Positions 1 through 13,706 are shown, counted from the stretch's first letter. The stretch is 64,000 bases of DNA from Acanthochlamys bracteata (GCA_019914995.1 CM034127.1:4464001-4528000), one strand, 5' to 3'. A program made the numbers and translations. Notes: generated from the sequence alone by a model not told the origin.

Positions 1-523
1 GATACCCACAAGCACCAGCATGCGGAGTATTCTTGTCCTCTTCTATTCACTTTCCAAGCTCTAGAAAGAAAGAAGTGAAAATTTTGAGGCTTACATATGT
101 GTTCCCTTCTCTTCTGCACCACAAGTCATGGTTCCCAGGAACATAAAAAACAGTCCCAAACCTCTGCTTCAGCTCCGACATTGTGCTGACAAAGTTCTTC
201 AACGTCTCGGCGACATCCCCAGCTACAAGCAAGATATCATTTCTATACCACTCAGTCGACAAGCGCTGAACCCATGCCATGTTCTCAGAGTAATCCGTAT
301 GCAAGTCAGACAGCACAAAAACTTTAGGACCTTTGCCTCTTTGGTTCCGGCATTTGGTCGAAAAGTTGGCAGGCAATTTCTTCTGCCTCTCCATACAAAA
401 CCTCCACCAATTGGAACTTCTAGTTTTCTTCCTCAAGATTACACAATTATTGTGCTTGCTATTGTAAGGGTGTAACCCTACTGTACAAGGAGAATTAATA
501 GCACCCAGATGGGCTGCAGCCAT
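1..523 (-). CDS. Calcineurin-like metallophosphoesterase, 5' part of gene (runs off window)
   Basis: The first exon reads from the ATG at 523 down to about 95, where a GTAAG donor follows (143 codons). It carries three metal-binding blocks of the calcineurin-like phosphoesterase fold: LSDLHTDY (D-x-H), LLVAGDVAETL (GD block) and FYVPGNHDLW (GNHD block). The family hydrolyses phosphomonoesters or diesters with a two-metal centre; the substrate of this plant subgroup is not evident. The first 50 or so residues are basic and Ser/Asn-rich and could be an organelle transit peptide (inference). A second exon probably starts at 60 after TTTCTTTCTAG, but read in phase from the first exon it meets a stop within six codons, while another frame ends in a family-like Ala-Cys...Leu-x-Val segment. 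The splice choice may be wrong, or the copy may be damaged or misassembled. The C-terminal half lies outside the window. Upstream at 576-605 is a purine-rich GAGAAGA run, pyrimidine-rich on the coding strand, typical of a plant 5'UTR. Confidence 0.75.
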
Positions 524-3461
524 CTCGATATAGTAAATTTCCTAGCAATTGTTAACAGATAGATTCAAGAAAGTTTCAGAAAGAGAGAAGAGAAGAGAAG
601 AGAAGTTTTGTTCTTGGGAGTTCTCAGAAGAAGCTAACAAGACACCGGAGAGGAAGGAAGGTGTCATTCTTTGTGTTTGCTTTGCTTTACCATGCGGTTA
701 TGTCTATACTTTGTTGCCGGAGTTGGTTAAATAGTAAGTACACGACAATCTATATAAAGACTTGCCTCTGCATTTTCAGATTCTCATGTATTTAAGTTTT
801 TAATTACGTAGGACAGATTGCGGAAAAAATAGTACTTTTTATAATTTTTTAATTTTTTTGAAAAAGCACGTATAATTTGTTTTACTTTAAATCTTAACAA
901 TCGTTCTAAAATAATTCAGAAAATTTTTTGAAGCAAAAAAAAAAAGGCAACACCGACCGTAATCTATAATTACAATTATATATTTTTTAAACTAAAATCT
1001 ACTATCACAAGAAAGAACAAGCAAAGCAGCTCTTCATTCACACAGACCTCCTCAATTTGATCGCCTGCGAAAAGCTAGATTTAGTGGAGCCATCCGATCT
1101 GGTGCCGGTTTGCATTTTATATTAAAAATAAAATTTAATTTTTATATTTTAATTATTTTAAAATAAATTAAAAATTAAAATATATTGAGAATTGTATAAA
1201 TAAATATTAAAATTTTTTTGCATAAAACTGAAATTTTAAATTTGTGCAAAAAAAATGTACGAATTTTTTAAAACTCTAATTTTGATGAATGAAACAGATT
1301 GAAATACGGCCTAACAGATTTCTGACTCGTGCGGTATGTTTTATGAGGTTCTGTGTGGGCACATTGGTGAAGCCTAGAAATTAGAAGAGATTGTGGACCT
1401 ATTGACTACAGATTAACACAGATTTCTGATTCGTGCTGCTTGGTTAAAATTAGAAAATGGGTTAAGTTGATTATAGCTCGTTAATGGGCTTTCAGTCTGC
1501 GCGAAAGGCCCATATATCATCAGTAATGCTTTGTTTGTCTTAGGTAGGAAAGTTTCAAAGTAGTTATAAAATAAATTCGTTTAAAATAAAAAATACTTTA
1601 CAACTTTTAAAATATTTATTTTTTATATTAATACAAAAAATATATTATTTATGATATATAACTTTTTATATTTTAAATTTTAAAAAATATTTTATAAAAT
1701 ATTAGTAAAAATATATAATATTATCTAATATAATAAGTATTTGAAAAAAAATACCAAAACGTTTTCTATTAGTTTGCAATCAATTATTATTGAGAGCATT
1801 GATTATGAAATAGAGTTTTTCTGAAATAGACAATATTTTTATTTTTATTTTACAAACGAGCTCTATATTTTTTACTTTCAAAAAAAATAAAAATATGCAA
1901 TAAAAAAATCTCGCTACGTAAAATTTTTCTACACTTTTTACATTTTAAACAAATTTTTTATATAATTATAAAATATATATTGAAAATGTGAAATGAAAAA
2001 TTAAAAGGTTGCTTTATGTATAGATTTGCTGCTTTTATGCTAAATCACAATCACATAAAGAGCGTATGTATAAAATAAATTTTTTTAAAATTAAAAATGA
2101 TTTTTATCTTATTTAAAAAATAAAATTTATTTTTAAAAATTAGTAATAATAATAATAATATTTTATACCATATAACTTGTATATTTTAAATTTTTTTTAT
2201 AATGATTAAACACTTTATTAAAAAACATAAAAATAAACTAGAAGAATAAAATAAAATAAAAGGCAATTCTAAACACAATCATATAGATAACTGATGTTAT
2301 ATTTGGGGGAGCTTTTTTTTTCAACTTTTTATTTTATATTTTTGAATAAAGCTTCTATAATATATTACAAAATTTTAATAATAAAAAAAATTTTATGTTG
2401 TAAATTTTTTTTATTAATTATATTTATTATTTTTTAGAAAAATAAAATTTATTTTTTTAAAATTTCTAAAATATTTGTTCTTTCCAAAAAATTCCCAAAC
2501 ATCTCCGGATAGAAGTTCAAAATGACTGCTGCTTTTTTTATATTCAAAATCACAATCACATAGAAGTTCATTGACAAGTTCAAAGGATGTAGCATAGGTG
2601 TATGCTTGGCCATATTCACTAGGATTTTGATTCCAACCATGTCACATCCTTATTATATGGTCCAGCCATATCTGTTTGACGACGAGCAAGTGACTCGGTT
2701 GACGGCTTGCTTTCTCAGTGGAAAGAGCACTTGCATTTGCATTTGTAGCCCATCGATCAAGGACCTCTCTAGAGCATGTTGCTGGATAATCTTATTGATA
2801 TAAGCTCCGTTATTATCTCTTCGATAACTATATGCTTTCTTATTTGACTCCAAACAATTGATCCCAGGGCGATTAAACAAAAACTAACTGCCACGTATGG
2901 AGATGGTCCAGTCAAAATCTAAACCCAAATCGACTGCAACATTGACTACTGCCATCATTATGAAGTAAAATAAGATCGCGGTCCAATTAAGTACAAACTA
3001 CAAGACAAAATCAACCAACTATGTTTAATACATAAACAAACATTTTAAGTTTTATTTTTAACTTTTCGAGAAGATAGCATCATATGATTCATGATTGCTT
3101 TCTTGACTCTTGTTTGAGTGATTTATTGTTGTTATGCGGCTCAGTACTAGTAGTAATCTATCTCGCTTATTACGTGGATCGTTTGATAATAAGATTTTTC
3201 CAGAATAATAACCCAAACCATTTATGATCGACTTTTTTTCATTATCAAGATAAACCAAACGCTCTTTCCACGAACGCGTATTTACAACGTCGAAGAACTG
3301 CGCAGAAGATTGAAGGCTCGATCTTTATTATTTCAAGATTGAGCTGGTCATTGTTGGTTGATAGAGATTATAGAAGTTGTTTAGTTTGAGAGAAAAGAGA
3401 TTGTTAGTATTAGAAGAAAGATAGAATCACAAAGTAGAATAGGTAGTAGTAGTGGTGGGAG
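524..3461. other. Intergenic, AT-rich, no gene recognised
   Basis: This spacer separates the divergent metallophosphoesterase and first alpha-galactosidase genes, so both promoters should lie here. It holds the GAGAAGA run (576-605), an (AAT)n run near 2146-2161, and AT-rich blocks near 1555-1765 and 2090-2470 that resemble the interiors of the MITE-like elements seen elsewhere but without clear terminal repeats. The short open frames between 2449 and 3258 show no family resemblance. Confidence 0.6.
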
Positions 3462-6400
3462 ATGAGAAGAATGGATCACTTTGGCGACACGGTGATGGTG
3501 TTGATGGTGGTCTTAGCGTTGGTGCAGAACAGTTTTGCTTCGAGATCTATAGTGGGAGTGTTGCCGGAGCGCCGAGGTTTACTTGCTAATGGACTTGGAT
3601 TGACTCCTCCAATGGGGTAACTAATACACTAACTAAATATGCTTTTTATTTTGAAAAAGAATTTCTATTTTATGGGAAGATTTGGGTTTGGGAATTTTAA
3701 TGTTTGTTGTCTGATTCTCTGAAAACTTATTGCTTCGTAGAACTTTAGACGATTGTGAGAGCTTTGTTGGGGTAATTTGTATGGTTATTTTGTTTCAGCC
3801 AAGAAGATCATTGGATGAGGTAGCTTTTTTGGATTGATTAATATAAGTTTATGTAAAAAGAAACATTTGTTTAAAGAAGTTGGTGCTCTCATCATCCTTG
3901 GATTGACCTGTTGTTTCTTTGGTGAAGAACTAAAAAGTTGGTACTTTATTGATTAACAAAGTATTCTTTTGTACTTCTTTTGAGGTAAGATTAACAAAAC
4001 TGGCGTTTCCCTTTAAGAGAAATCTCTCCTTTTTTTTTCCTTTTTCTTTTTTAGTAGACAATAATTACTAGCCAACAACAAATTTCATTTAAGTTTTTAG
4101 TTTGAATCTTTAAGTGGCGTCGCCATATAAGTGCAACAGAATAGTGGGGAGTGATTACTCCTACCCTGTCTCATTACGTTGGTCAATTATTTCTAATGTT
4201 GCTGGGTACTAACTTTATGGTTGCAGATGGAACAGTTGGAATCACTTCAATTGCTTTATCAATGAGACTGTAATCAGAGAGACTGGTAAATTTTGGATGA
4301 TATATTTGGTTATAAGTTTCTGACAAGAATTTCCGTTCTCTTATGAGCGTAATTTGAATTTTCAACAGCTGATGCACTAGTTTCAACTGGACTTGCAAAA
4401 TTAGGATATAAATATGTCAATATAGGTATCTCTTCAAACTCTATTCTGTTCCATTACCATCCTGTATAAGTTTTGGTCTACTCTCCATGTTAATTTTGCT
4501 TTCTACTATTGTAGATGATTGCTGGGCAGAGTTGAAGCGTGATTCTCAGGTTTGCCCATAGTCTCCGCATTTATTGTGGCTTTCTGAAAATTTCCCTGGC
4601 CATTGGTTTTAGATAATTTTTTTTTTCTGTTGGTATGAAGGCCATCAACATGGATAAATCTACTCAGAACATTTCTTAAAAAAATTTGCTACATGGAAAA
4701 TTATATAATGGAAGAATAGTTTGTTCTTTTATGTTTGCCTTCTTTATTTCAAAGTCTTCATCTCCTTTTTCTTCTTTCTTATGAAAGTGGTACATAATGC
4801 TAGTTTTGCAATTTGTTTACTCAGTTCTATAGCGCGAGTATCTTAACTGTAGGCTAACTTGATTTCAGGGGAATTTGGTTCCGAAGAAGGATACATTTCC
4901 ATCAGGAATAAAGGCGCTGGCAGATTATGTTCACAGTAAGGGCCTCAAGCTGGGGATATATTCTGATGCAGGGTATGATCACATATTATAATTTTTTTTG
5001 GGACAAATAGTAGTAGCAGATTACTTGTATTTCTTTTTGATCATCAACAAAGATGTGCGGTGTAGGCTTATGGGACTGTAGTAAACTGATTGGTTACAGA
5101 AAAGTAATTGAAGGGCTTCAGCTGTTTGCATTTGCAGGTACTTGACATGCAGCAAAAAAATGCCTGGTTCACTCGGTCATGAAGAGCAGGATGCTAAGAC
5201 CTTTGCTTCTTGGGTAGGAAATTTGGGTTGTATCTGTTATCTTCTATTGTTCTATGGATGATATTACAATCTGAGCCCGAATCAATTTTGGTAAGCTTGC
5301 GAAACTCTTGTACTTGCAGGGTATTGATTACTTGAAGTATGATAATTGCAACAATGGAAACATTAAACCAACTGAAAGGTAATCCCTCTCATTCAATCCT
5401 GGAATGTTCCTCTATTGCTTGTGATGCTGATACCAGTTTGTGATTGAAGAATTGATGGTTTCTTCATTTCCTCTCACAGCCGAATTACAACCTTCTAAAA
5501 GTTTCCAGTTGCTCAATAATTCTCTAACCTTAATGCAGATACCCCATCATGTCTCGAGCTCTACGAATTACGGGCCGTGCGATTTTTCTCTCTCTCTGCG
5601 AATGGTAAACTAAATCCAAATAATTTCTATATCATGTTTTTTTAAAAGAAATCTTATTGTTTTTGGAAGCTGTAGTATGATTTTCTTTGATGCTTAGGGG
5701 TGACATGCACCCAGCTTTATGGGCTGACATGTATGGAAATAGCTGGAGAACAACTAATGATATTAATGATTCATGGGAGAGGTATGCTTAGGGAAAATCT
5801 TCAGAAAAAGCAAGAGCTAGCTTGAGACTGCAGATTAGCCTTTATATTGACAGTCTCTTTGTCTTACAGCATGATTTCAAGAGCTGATCAGAATGAAGTA
5901 TATGCCCAGTATGCCAGACCTGGTGGTTGGAATGGTTAGTAATTACATCATAAACAAAATAGCACAAAGTAATGATCAATTATAAAGAGCTGACATGATA
6001 TACTAGATTGTCATCTTCTATCCCCTACGCATTTTGGTTGTGCACTTGCATGCCCTTAATTGTCTATGGATGTTCTTTGGGCAGATCCGGACATGCTAGA
6101 AGTTGGAAATGGAGGAATGACAAAAGATGAATACATAATTCACTTTAGCATATGGGCAATGTCTAAGGTACTTTACGCTTAAGTTTGTTATCATTTTTAG
6201 TTAATATAGATAGGTCATGGTAATCATGATGTATCTTGTTTGTTCATTTGATAGGCTCCACTTCTAATTGGATGTGATGTGCGTAATATGACAAAGGAAA
6301 CTGTTGAAATACTAACAAACAAAGAGGTCATTGCCATCAATCAAGGTAAGATAATAGTGGTTTTGTTGTATTCAACTTGTTTCAGTACATCCACAGAGTA

Positions 6401-7276
6401 AAAGACAAATAAGCCATAGTCTCTTAACTGCAATGCAGTTATTAAGACTTTAACAATTGATTGCTAGTTCAAATAGAATGTTGCAAGCATGTAAAGTTAC
6501 TAAATTGATTAGCTTTAGGGCAGTGAAATGGTGCTTATGCTTTCATTCATTTTGTTCGCCTGTTAGTATTCCCATGTTAATCTGAATAAGAGATCCAGAA
6601 TCCTCCTACCTCTAGGGATGCAAGTCTGACATAGTTATGCTATACATTATGCAATCTTTGCACAGATCCTCTTGGTGTTCAGGCCAAAAAAGTTCGAATG
6701 GAAGGAGACGCTGAGGTAGGCTTGCTTTATATATTATTAGTGGAAGTAGCTCTATTCTTCATGGCTGCACTTATGTTTCAACTCAGGAGATTAATCAGAA
6801 GCATTTTTCTCAACAGATTTGGGTTGGCCCTCTTTCTAATTACAGGACAATAGTTCTGTTATTGAATCGCGGCGCCTTTGCAAATCAGACGCTTATTGCC
6901 AATTGGGATGATTTGGATATTCCTCCCAACACGGTGGTTAGAGCAAGAGATCTCTGGAAGGTATACTAGTGTTCCGTTGATGCCACAATTAACCACTGAT
7001 CTTTTCTTAGAATATTTAGCTCTCCTATACCAAAATACTCCACTTCTTTTCTATATGGTTGCTCGCTAAGGAATTATGCTATAATATTCTACTGCAATCC
7101 AATTCAACTCAATTTGAAAAAACTAAAACTATTGTATTTAAGATCTTACTGATATTAAAATTTCCTTGCTTGTTCACCTGTAGCATGATACATTGAAGAA
7201 GAGATTCAAGGACCACATCACAGAAGTTTTACCACCACATACTTGCCGGCTGTACTTGTTGACACCAGTTCATTGA
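3462..7276 (+). CDS. AGAL3: Alpha-galactosidase, GH27, AGAL3-like (array gene 1)
   Basis: Secreted glycoside hydrolase family 27 enzyme removing terminal alpha-1,6-galactose, acting in wall, apoplast or vacuole. Fifteen exons: 3462-3616, 4227-4285, 4369-4425, 4515-4549, 4869-4972, 5138-5213, 5320-5378, 5539-5604, 5698-5781, 5870-5934, 6085-6167, 6255-6345, 6666-6715, 6817-6960, 7184-7276; total 1221 bp, 406 aa. A hydrophobic signal peptide covers about residues 1-26. The mature enzyme has [30 protein letters not shown] (nucleophile Asp170), WRTTNDI (acid/base Asp225) and GGWNDPDML. A C-terminal beta domain ends LYLLTPVH. The GDMHPALW block after LCEW and the ATG-proximal sequence resemble Arabidopsis AGAL3, not its neighbours, which have GxE-PA-WARD there. 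The start at 3462 gives the signal peptide; Met4 is an alternative. No damage seen. A possible poly(A) signal lies near 7483. Confidence 0.92.
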
Positions 7277-8526
7277 GTCCATTTCTGGAGACCAGCATGA
7301 TATTTGTTGAAAGCTATTGTCATGATTCTCTCCAAAATAACAAAGAAAAGCATCCATCATAGTCTGCCACAACCCTTACGTATACTTTCAGTCTCTAATT
7401 TTTAAGGAACCAAAAACTAAGCAAGCTGGCTTTTGCTGGCACATTAGTGTGCAATTGTCTTCTCGGAGTTGGTATTTTCATGAATAAAAGGGTAATTTCT
7501 TCATCAATTACATACAACAGCTTCCACTGGTATATTGTGGCTATATAAATCTGTTTTTTGTGATCAAGTATTGTTTATCTTGAAACTATTGATGATTTTT
7601 AGCTTTTGGCACTCCCCTGAGTCGAGTTTCCGCTCCTGGCGTATACAGAATTTCTGACTCGAGTGAATGTTGTTGCATATATTTGTTGTGTTTGTTGCAA
7701 AGAGACGAACCATTCTGTTTCTAAGCAAGTGTTAGAAAATGTATATGCTTGATCATCTAGAATTCTAGTAGACTTGGCAAACCACGCGATAGACGTGGCT
7801 ATAAACAGCAATCTATGCATTCCTCATCTGTGATGCATTTTATCTAAAAAATCCAAACAAAGTTCTAGCATATCATCATCGCCATACTTGAAAGATGAAT
7901 CCCATGCAGAATACTTGATTTCCAGTGATCTGGATATAGAAATAAATTGTTACATATCTTCATCGATTCCATGTGGCGCCATCTTTGATCGGTGTTTTCT
8001 AATCCTTATCAGTTAATGTTTCCTTTCTGGCAATGGCATGCAGTTGAATTTACAGATTATAATTAGTCATTCCCTTGCATAGTGTTACCAATTCCACACT
8101 TGGAAATTAGAACGGTAGGTGGATTACATACATTTCCTTTGGGCTATGCCGGTGGCAGCTGGCTAGTCGGAGAAACGCAACATAGAGCATGCTGACGAAG
8201 ACATGATTCAGCAACACAACTGGCTACTGATACTTCATAAAGAGAAGGAAACAAATTTCAATCTTGATAAACTTATATATGTGTGGGCAAGATAGAGAGT
8301 TCATTGCCGTCGGTGGACAAACACTGAAGTCTTCCCTTGTGTCTTTCTTATAAGAAAGATGACTTCTGTTGTGTTTTTGTATCATAAATGTAAGCACAAA
8401 AGAGAGATAAACATAAGAAAGTTCTGAACTGAAAGGAAAGTGCATACGCTTATGTTACGTATATCGTTGAAAAAATCCACACGCTATGTAGTTGAAATAT
8501 ATTGGCTTGGATGCAGATGGTTCAGT
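7277..8526. other. Spacer between alpha-galactosidase genes 1 and 2
   Basis: It holds the 3'UTR of gene 1, with an AATAAAAG motif near 7483, and the upstream region of gene 2. No coding region is recognised; the two short minus-strand open frames here (about 7599-7820 and 8224-8445) have no family resemblance. Confidence 0.6.
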
Positions 8527-8536
8527 CTATAAAAGG
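8527..8536 (+). promoter_or_regulatory. Probable TATA box of alpha-galactosidase gene 2
   Basis: CTATAAAAGG lies about 80 bp upstream of the ATG at 8610. That spacing fits a transcription start about 30 bp downstream and a short leader of about 50 nt. Confidence 0.6.
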
Positions 8537-8609
8537 GCCATTGCCTCTATAGATTGAGCTCTCAAGCCATTCTCATTCAGTATTCCTGCATTTCTTCATT
8601 ACGAAAGGG

Positions 8610-11600
8610 ATGGCTCAACCAGCAGTGAGAGCTATGGATTTTTTGTTACTCTGTTGCTTTTATTGTCTGGTGATCACTGTTTCATTGGTGGCTAGCAGAG
8701 TAGTGAAGGAAGATTTAGTAACGCAGGCAGCGTCCATGAGGAAGAGAGTCATGCTGGAGAATGGACTGGGACGAACTCCTCAGATGGGGTAATCACTAAC
8801 TACAGTTCTTGTTAATGCATTGCATGACATGCATACAACATGTTGAATTGAAGTTTCTATTGCTAGAATGTCGTTTTGTTTTCCAAGCTTCTTGGTCTCA
8901 GCTAGATTAATGTTTTTGGGTTTGTGGCAGATGGAACAGTTGGAATCACTTCTACTGCAACATCAATGAAGGGTTGATCAAGGAAACAGGTAATCATCGG
9001 CTGTTGCACGCCAGTTGCTTACTTTGTGGTTTTTCTTAATTTTTGTTTCTTTTTGGCTTCATTATTCAGTAGGAATAGGAGTACAGCACCGTTAGGGGCT
9101 GTAATAATGTTGCGGTCAAGTAATTCGTTTGGTTCTAGTTATCCTATTGATTGATAAAAGTAAAACAGCATTGTCGTCGCGTGTACCTATCTGACACAAT
9201 GAGCAGAGATCTGTTGTCCTTTTGGATATAGATAGGATCCAATATAGCAGAGATCTGTTGTCCGTTTGGATATAGATAGGATCCATTTTTTAATGATGAT
9301 TCGTTTTCATCTACGAACACCTAAAAGCTGTACCTTTTTCTACAAATCTTTAAAGAAAAGAAAAACTTTTCTCTTTTACTGAGCTTTAGAGTAAACATAA
9401 TATAAGGAACATATTTACTAAGAAAAGAAGAAACTTTTCTCTTTTACTGAGATTTCTCTTTTAAAGAAGAGAAAAAAAAACTTCTACGAACACCGTGGCG
9501 TATGTCATTCCGTCAGAAACAAGCAGTTTCTTAATTTTTTTAATTTATATTTTAAATATATTTCTTTAAAAATTTTTAAAATTTTATTTAAAAATTTAAA
9601 ATATATAAAAAGTTAAATATAAAATTTTTATTATTATTTATATTTACTATTATTTTTAAATTGAAAATATAAATTAGTTTTTAAAAAAAATTTAGTATTT
9701 ATTTAAATAAAAATTTTATTTAAAAACACTTCCAAACGCCCCAGATTTCGAAAGAAAAGTAGGTGAGAACTATTTGTTGCGTGTTTTCTTCAGTTATGAT
9801 GAATCTTGTGTTGAATGCAGCTGATGCCTTGGTCAGCACTGGCCTTTCTAAACTCGGTTATAGCTACATTAATCTAGGTATGTCTTCTTCATCGTGTCAT
9901 TCTTGGTATTACCTAAATGTAATTTCATAACAATTTACAATCTTTTGTTTCTGATTTGTTTTTTGTTATATTTTTATTGATTATTATAAATAACAGATGA
10001 TTGCTGGGCTGAACAGAACAGGGACTCTCAGGTAAAACCGTAAATGCTTGCTTCCTGTTCAAAGTTGTAGTGTCTGAAAATAAAGGATTTCATCTCTAGC
10101 TGATATTCCCATTTTGGCTTGAAGAAGATGGATTTAAGAAAAGTACCTTCACCTGAAAAAGGTTTTTTCTGTTCTGATTTGTTTTTGAAAATAACTGACT
10201 GGATGGTTGGGCTGTCATTTGGTGTCCTTCTGCTTATTATGTCCAAAATTGCTGGCAAGTAATTCATAAAAAGTTTCATATAATGCTTACTTCTCATAAT
10301 TGCATCTTCTCAGTGGAGTTCTAAGTACACTAGATACTCAGAAATTCTCCTGACATGATTTTATAATTAGTTGCAGTATTTTTTTTGAGACAATAATATT
10401 TTTTTTATAATGAGGTTAGTTTTCACTATAAAATGGTAAGCATCCATAACAAGACAAGATAATCCACAGGTGAGAGTGTATTGCTTTTGTGATCTCACCA
10501 TCAATCATTTAATTTCTAAGTGTTTTTTAAAATTGAATGTTAACTATCTGATAGGAAAGCCAGAAGAAAACTATGTGATAGTTAAATATATTCTCATTGT
10601 TCACAAGACAATGCGGTTAATAAACAAGAAAGTCTACTCACTTAAGGAATGAGCATAACCATTTACAACTCAAATAACATCTTCTACCATTGATATTGAT
10701 TAGAATTCCAGTGAGGGTGTATTTTAGTAATAGCTAACTTCTTGCTTTTTGTGTTGGATTCTTCAGGGAAACTTGGTTGGTAAAGCTTCAAAGTTCCCCT
10801 CAGGCATAAAAACTTTAGCAGATTATGTGCATGGGAAAGGTCTCAAATTTGGAATCTATAGTGACGCCGGGTACTGGCTTATTTATATAATAAATCTCTA
10901 GTATTTTTCTCTCAGTAACAGAAACCTTCTTTTCTTTGCATCCTATATATTCTGCTATGAGTTAAAATTTTGGTTACTGAACATGTCAAAAAAGTTAGAC
11001 TCGATATTTTTCGTTTATTGTACTCTGTTAGACACATGATATCTGCTAAATTTCTCCAAGAAGCTACTGAAAGAGAAACACTTTATTTACAAACACATGA
11101 TATCTGTTAGATGACTGTTAAACCAGTCATTAGCAAATATTATTTATATTAAAATATGTTCTTGTTGTAATCCTCTGAACTACATCAGAAACAATTGGTA
11201 TATCTGGCTGTCATGGTACTACTGCTACTTCAAACTTCAATAATACGTATTAGAGAAGCTAAGATGTATATTATGTTTCTACTTGTGATAGTAGCATAAG
11301 GTCAGTCTGATAAAAATAGAACCATTTTACAGGACGCAGACTTGCAGTAATCAGATGCCTGGCTCATTTGGATATGAATATCAGGATGCAAAGACCTTCG
11401 CATCTTGGGTCAGTTAGTCTTGAAAACAAATGTTGTTGAGAACATAAATCATTCGATTTCATCTACCAATAACAAGTTTTTAAATCCAGGGAGTTGATTA
11501 TTTGAAATATGATAACTGCAACAGCGGTAGTTCTTCACTAAAAGATAGGTAATGAACTAAAATTGTATATTTGTACTTTTGGCTACTACATGTCTTCCTT

Positions 11601-13706
11601 TGTACGGTCATCTCAACTCTAATGTTGGTGTCCTGAGGCAGGTATACTAAGATGAGCCAGGCTCTGTTAAATTCAGGACAGGACATATTTTTCTCCTTAT
11701 GTGAATGGTAAGTCTGTGACATCGACCCGTAACGGAAATGCTCCCCTTTAAGAACAAACAATGTTATCTTGCATAATTTCTTTCAAGAAATACATATATA
11801 TGCTGTTTGCATGGAGTGTCTGCCTGGCATATCTACTAAGGATTCTTGGTCTTACAAATGTTTCATACTAATTTAAATAAGGAAGAAGATATGTGCACAT
11901 TGCCACCTTAGGTGCACATTAGAGAGGAACATAAATATAAGGAACCTATTTTCTCTTAACCCTTCTTCTTAATTGGGACATCTTTGCTGTCCTGTTAGGC
12001 TTTCTGTCAGGACGCATCTATTGTACTGGTGTTGCACTTGACATGACCATAGAAAAGAGGAAGACATCATTCGAAGAAGTAGCCTAAGAATATCTTCACA
12101 GAATCATAGGTCTTTACTGTCGGCTCATGTAATACAGTCGGAATTTCTTAATATTCTTCCACATTAATGAGGAAATACTTATGTATTCTTTGATTAAAAT
12201 TTGCTGGTATTGTATTTTCAAGTACCTTCATCTATACATTTCTCTGTTACAAGCCATTATTGTGTCTAACAAATGCAGGGGTGGGGAAGACCCAGCAACT
12301 TGGGCCAGAGATCTGGGCAATAGTTGGAGAACAACAGGAGATATAGCGGATGAATGGGAAAGGTAGAAATGTGATTATGGTATCATAGAGTTTTCTCCCT
12401 AAGATGATGGAGTTTTGAGAAAAATGAGAATGTTTTCCTTTTTGTTGTAGCATGACATCCCGTGCGGATGAGAACGACAAATGGGCATCATATGCTGGCC
12501 CTGGTGGATGGAATGGTAATTTACTTATGCTATTCCACCATTAAGTAGAGTTTGTTGCTCATGTGGTTCTTCTTGATGATAAACCTACAAGAAAGAACAC
12601 CTGAAAGACATCAGTATGCTCTCTCTTAAAGCAAAAACACTTAACTCTATTCATGGTCTTCCTTAGCTTCAGTGAGCTTCTATTTTGTTACACCTAAAGA
12701 TAAAATTCTAAGGAAGTGTTACGTCAGTGGGTTATGATTTGTCTTTTGTGAATTCAGATCCAGACATGCTTGAAGTAGGTAATGGAGGTATGACCAAGGA
12801 AGAGTACCGTTCACACTTCAGCATATGGGCACTAGCTAAGGTATGAAAGTTGTTTAATGAGAATTATTTTGGTTATCTCCTTAAAAAGCTTAAGCTCTAA
12901 TCACAACAGGAACATATGCAGGCACCTCTTCTAATAGGTTGTGATGTCCGCTCCATGAGCAGTGATACCCTTGAAATACTGAGTAATGATGAGGTCATTG
13001 CAGTCAATCAAGGTGGAATTGTGTTTTCTTCTCTGTTATTCCTTTTCTTTTAATTAGCATTTTCTAGTATTTGATTGAATGCATACAACACATTGGATTT
13101 CTGCAGAAGTTTACATCAACTAACACTATTAAATTATCCTCTCTATCTCTTGTTGCATATGATGTGGAGCATCATAAGACTAACTGTACTATGTTTTACA
13201 GATTCACTTGGAAAACAAGGGAAGAAGGTGAAATCAGATGGGACTTTGGAGGTATGCTGCGTACTAGTTTGATACTCAAATGTATAGTTTTGTATACAAT
13301 TCACAGTACACCTTATCCTGGTAGCAAAAAAGTGATAGCCGGATAATTCTCAGTAACGTAAACAATGAATCTCTCGATGCACAGGTCTGGTCAGGTCCGC
13401 TTAGTGGTGGAAGGGTGGCTGTGGTCATGTGGAACCGTGGCTCTTATCAGGCATCCATCACTGCATATTGGTCGGACATTGGTCTCGATTCATCTGCTAC
13501 TGTTGATGCCAGAGATCTCTGGGATGTAAGTCCAAAAGCAGCTGTGTCAAGTTCCACATTGCCATAGTTAGTATCATTATGGTTTTTAACTATGACTGAT
13601 TTATCCTTTTTTTGTGCAGCGCTCAACAACATACTCTGTTCAAGGGCAGATCAGTGCCACAGTGGATTCTCATGCGTGCAAGATGTATGTCTTAACGCCT
13701 AAGTAA
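8610..13706 (+). CDS. AGAL: Alpha-galactosidase, GH27, AGAL1/2-like (array gene 2)
   Basis: Second GH27 gene of the array. Exons: 8610-8788, 8931-8989, 9821-9877, 9997-10031, 10767-10870, 11333-11408, 11490-11548, 11642-11707, 12279-12362, 12451-12515, 12758-12840, 12922-13012, 13202-13251, 13385-13525, 13620-13706; total 1236 bp, 411 aa. The N-terminus has a hydrophobic stretch (about residues 9-30); Met9 could be the true start, since it gives a more ordinary signal peptide. A short propeptide precedes [19 protein letters not shown]. Catalytic residues are Asp178 in LKYDNC and Asp233 in WRTTGDI; GGWNDPDML and cysteines of DDCW, TCS, DNC and LCEW are kept. It matches rice and Arabidopsis AGAL1/2 type enzymes ([17 protein letters not shown]-terminal CKMYVLTPK). 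Intron 2 is long (831 bp) and carries a tandem duplication and an AT-rich element; intron 4 is 735 bp. The reading frame looks intact. Confidence 0.93.
9202..9286. repeat. 44-bp tandem duplication in intron 2 of gene 2
   Basis: Two nearly identical copies starting AGCAGAGATCTGTTG (9202 and 9246) differ at one position in the overlapping 41 bases, so the duplication is recent. About 110 bp further on (9354-9480) an AGAAAAGAAAAACTTTTCTC-like segment also occurs twice. Confidence 0.85.
9525..9742. repeat. AT-rich MITE-like element in intron 2 of gene 2
   Basis: About 200 bp of almost pure A/T end in CACTTCCAAACGCCCC, close to the right end of the element at 44582-44832 (GCACTCCCAAACGCCCC). The left end is not clearly conserved, so this is a family member by one terminus and base composition only. 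Confidence 0.45.
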
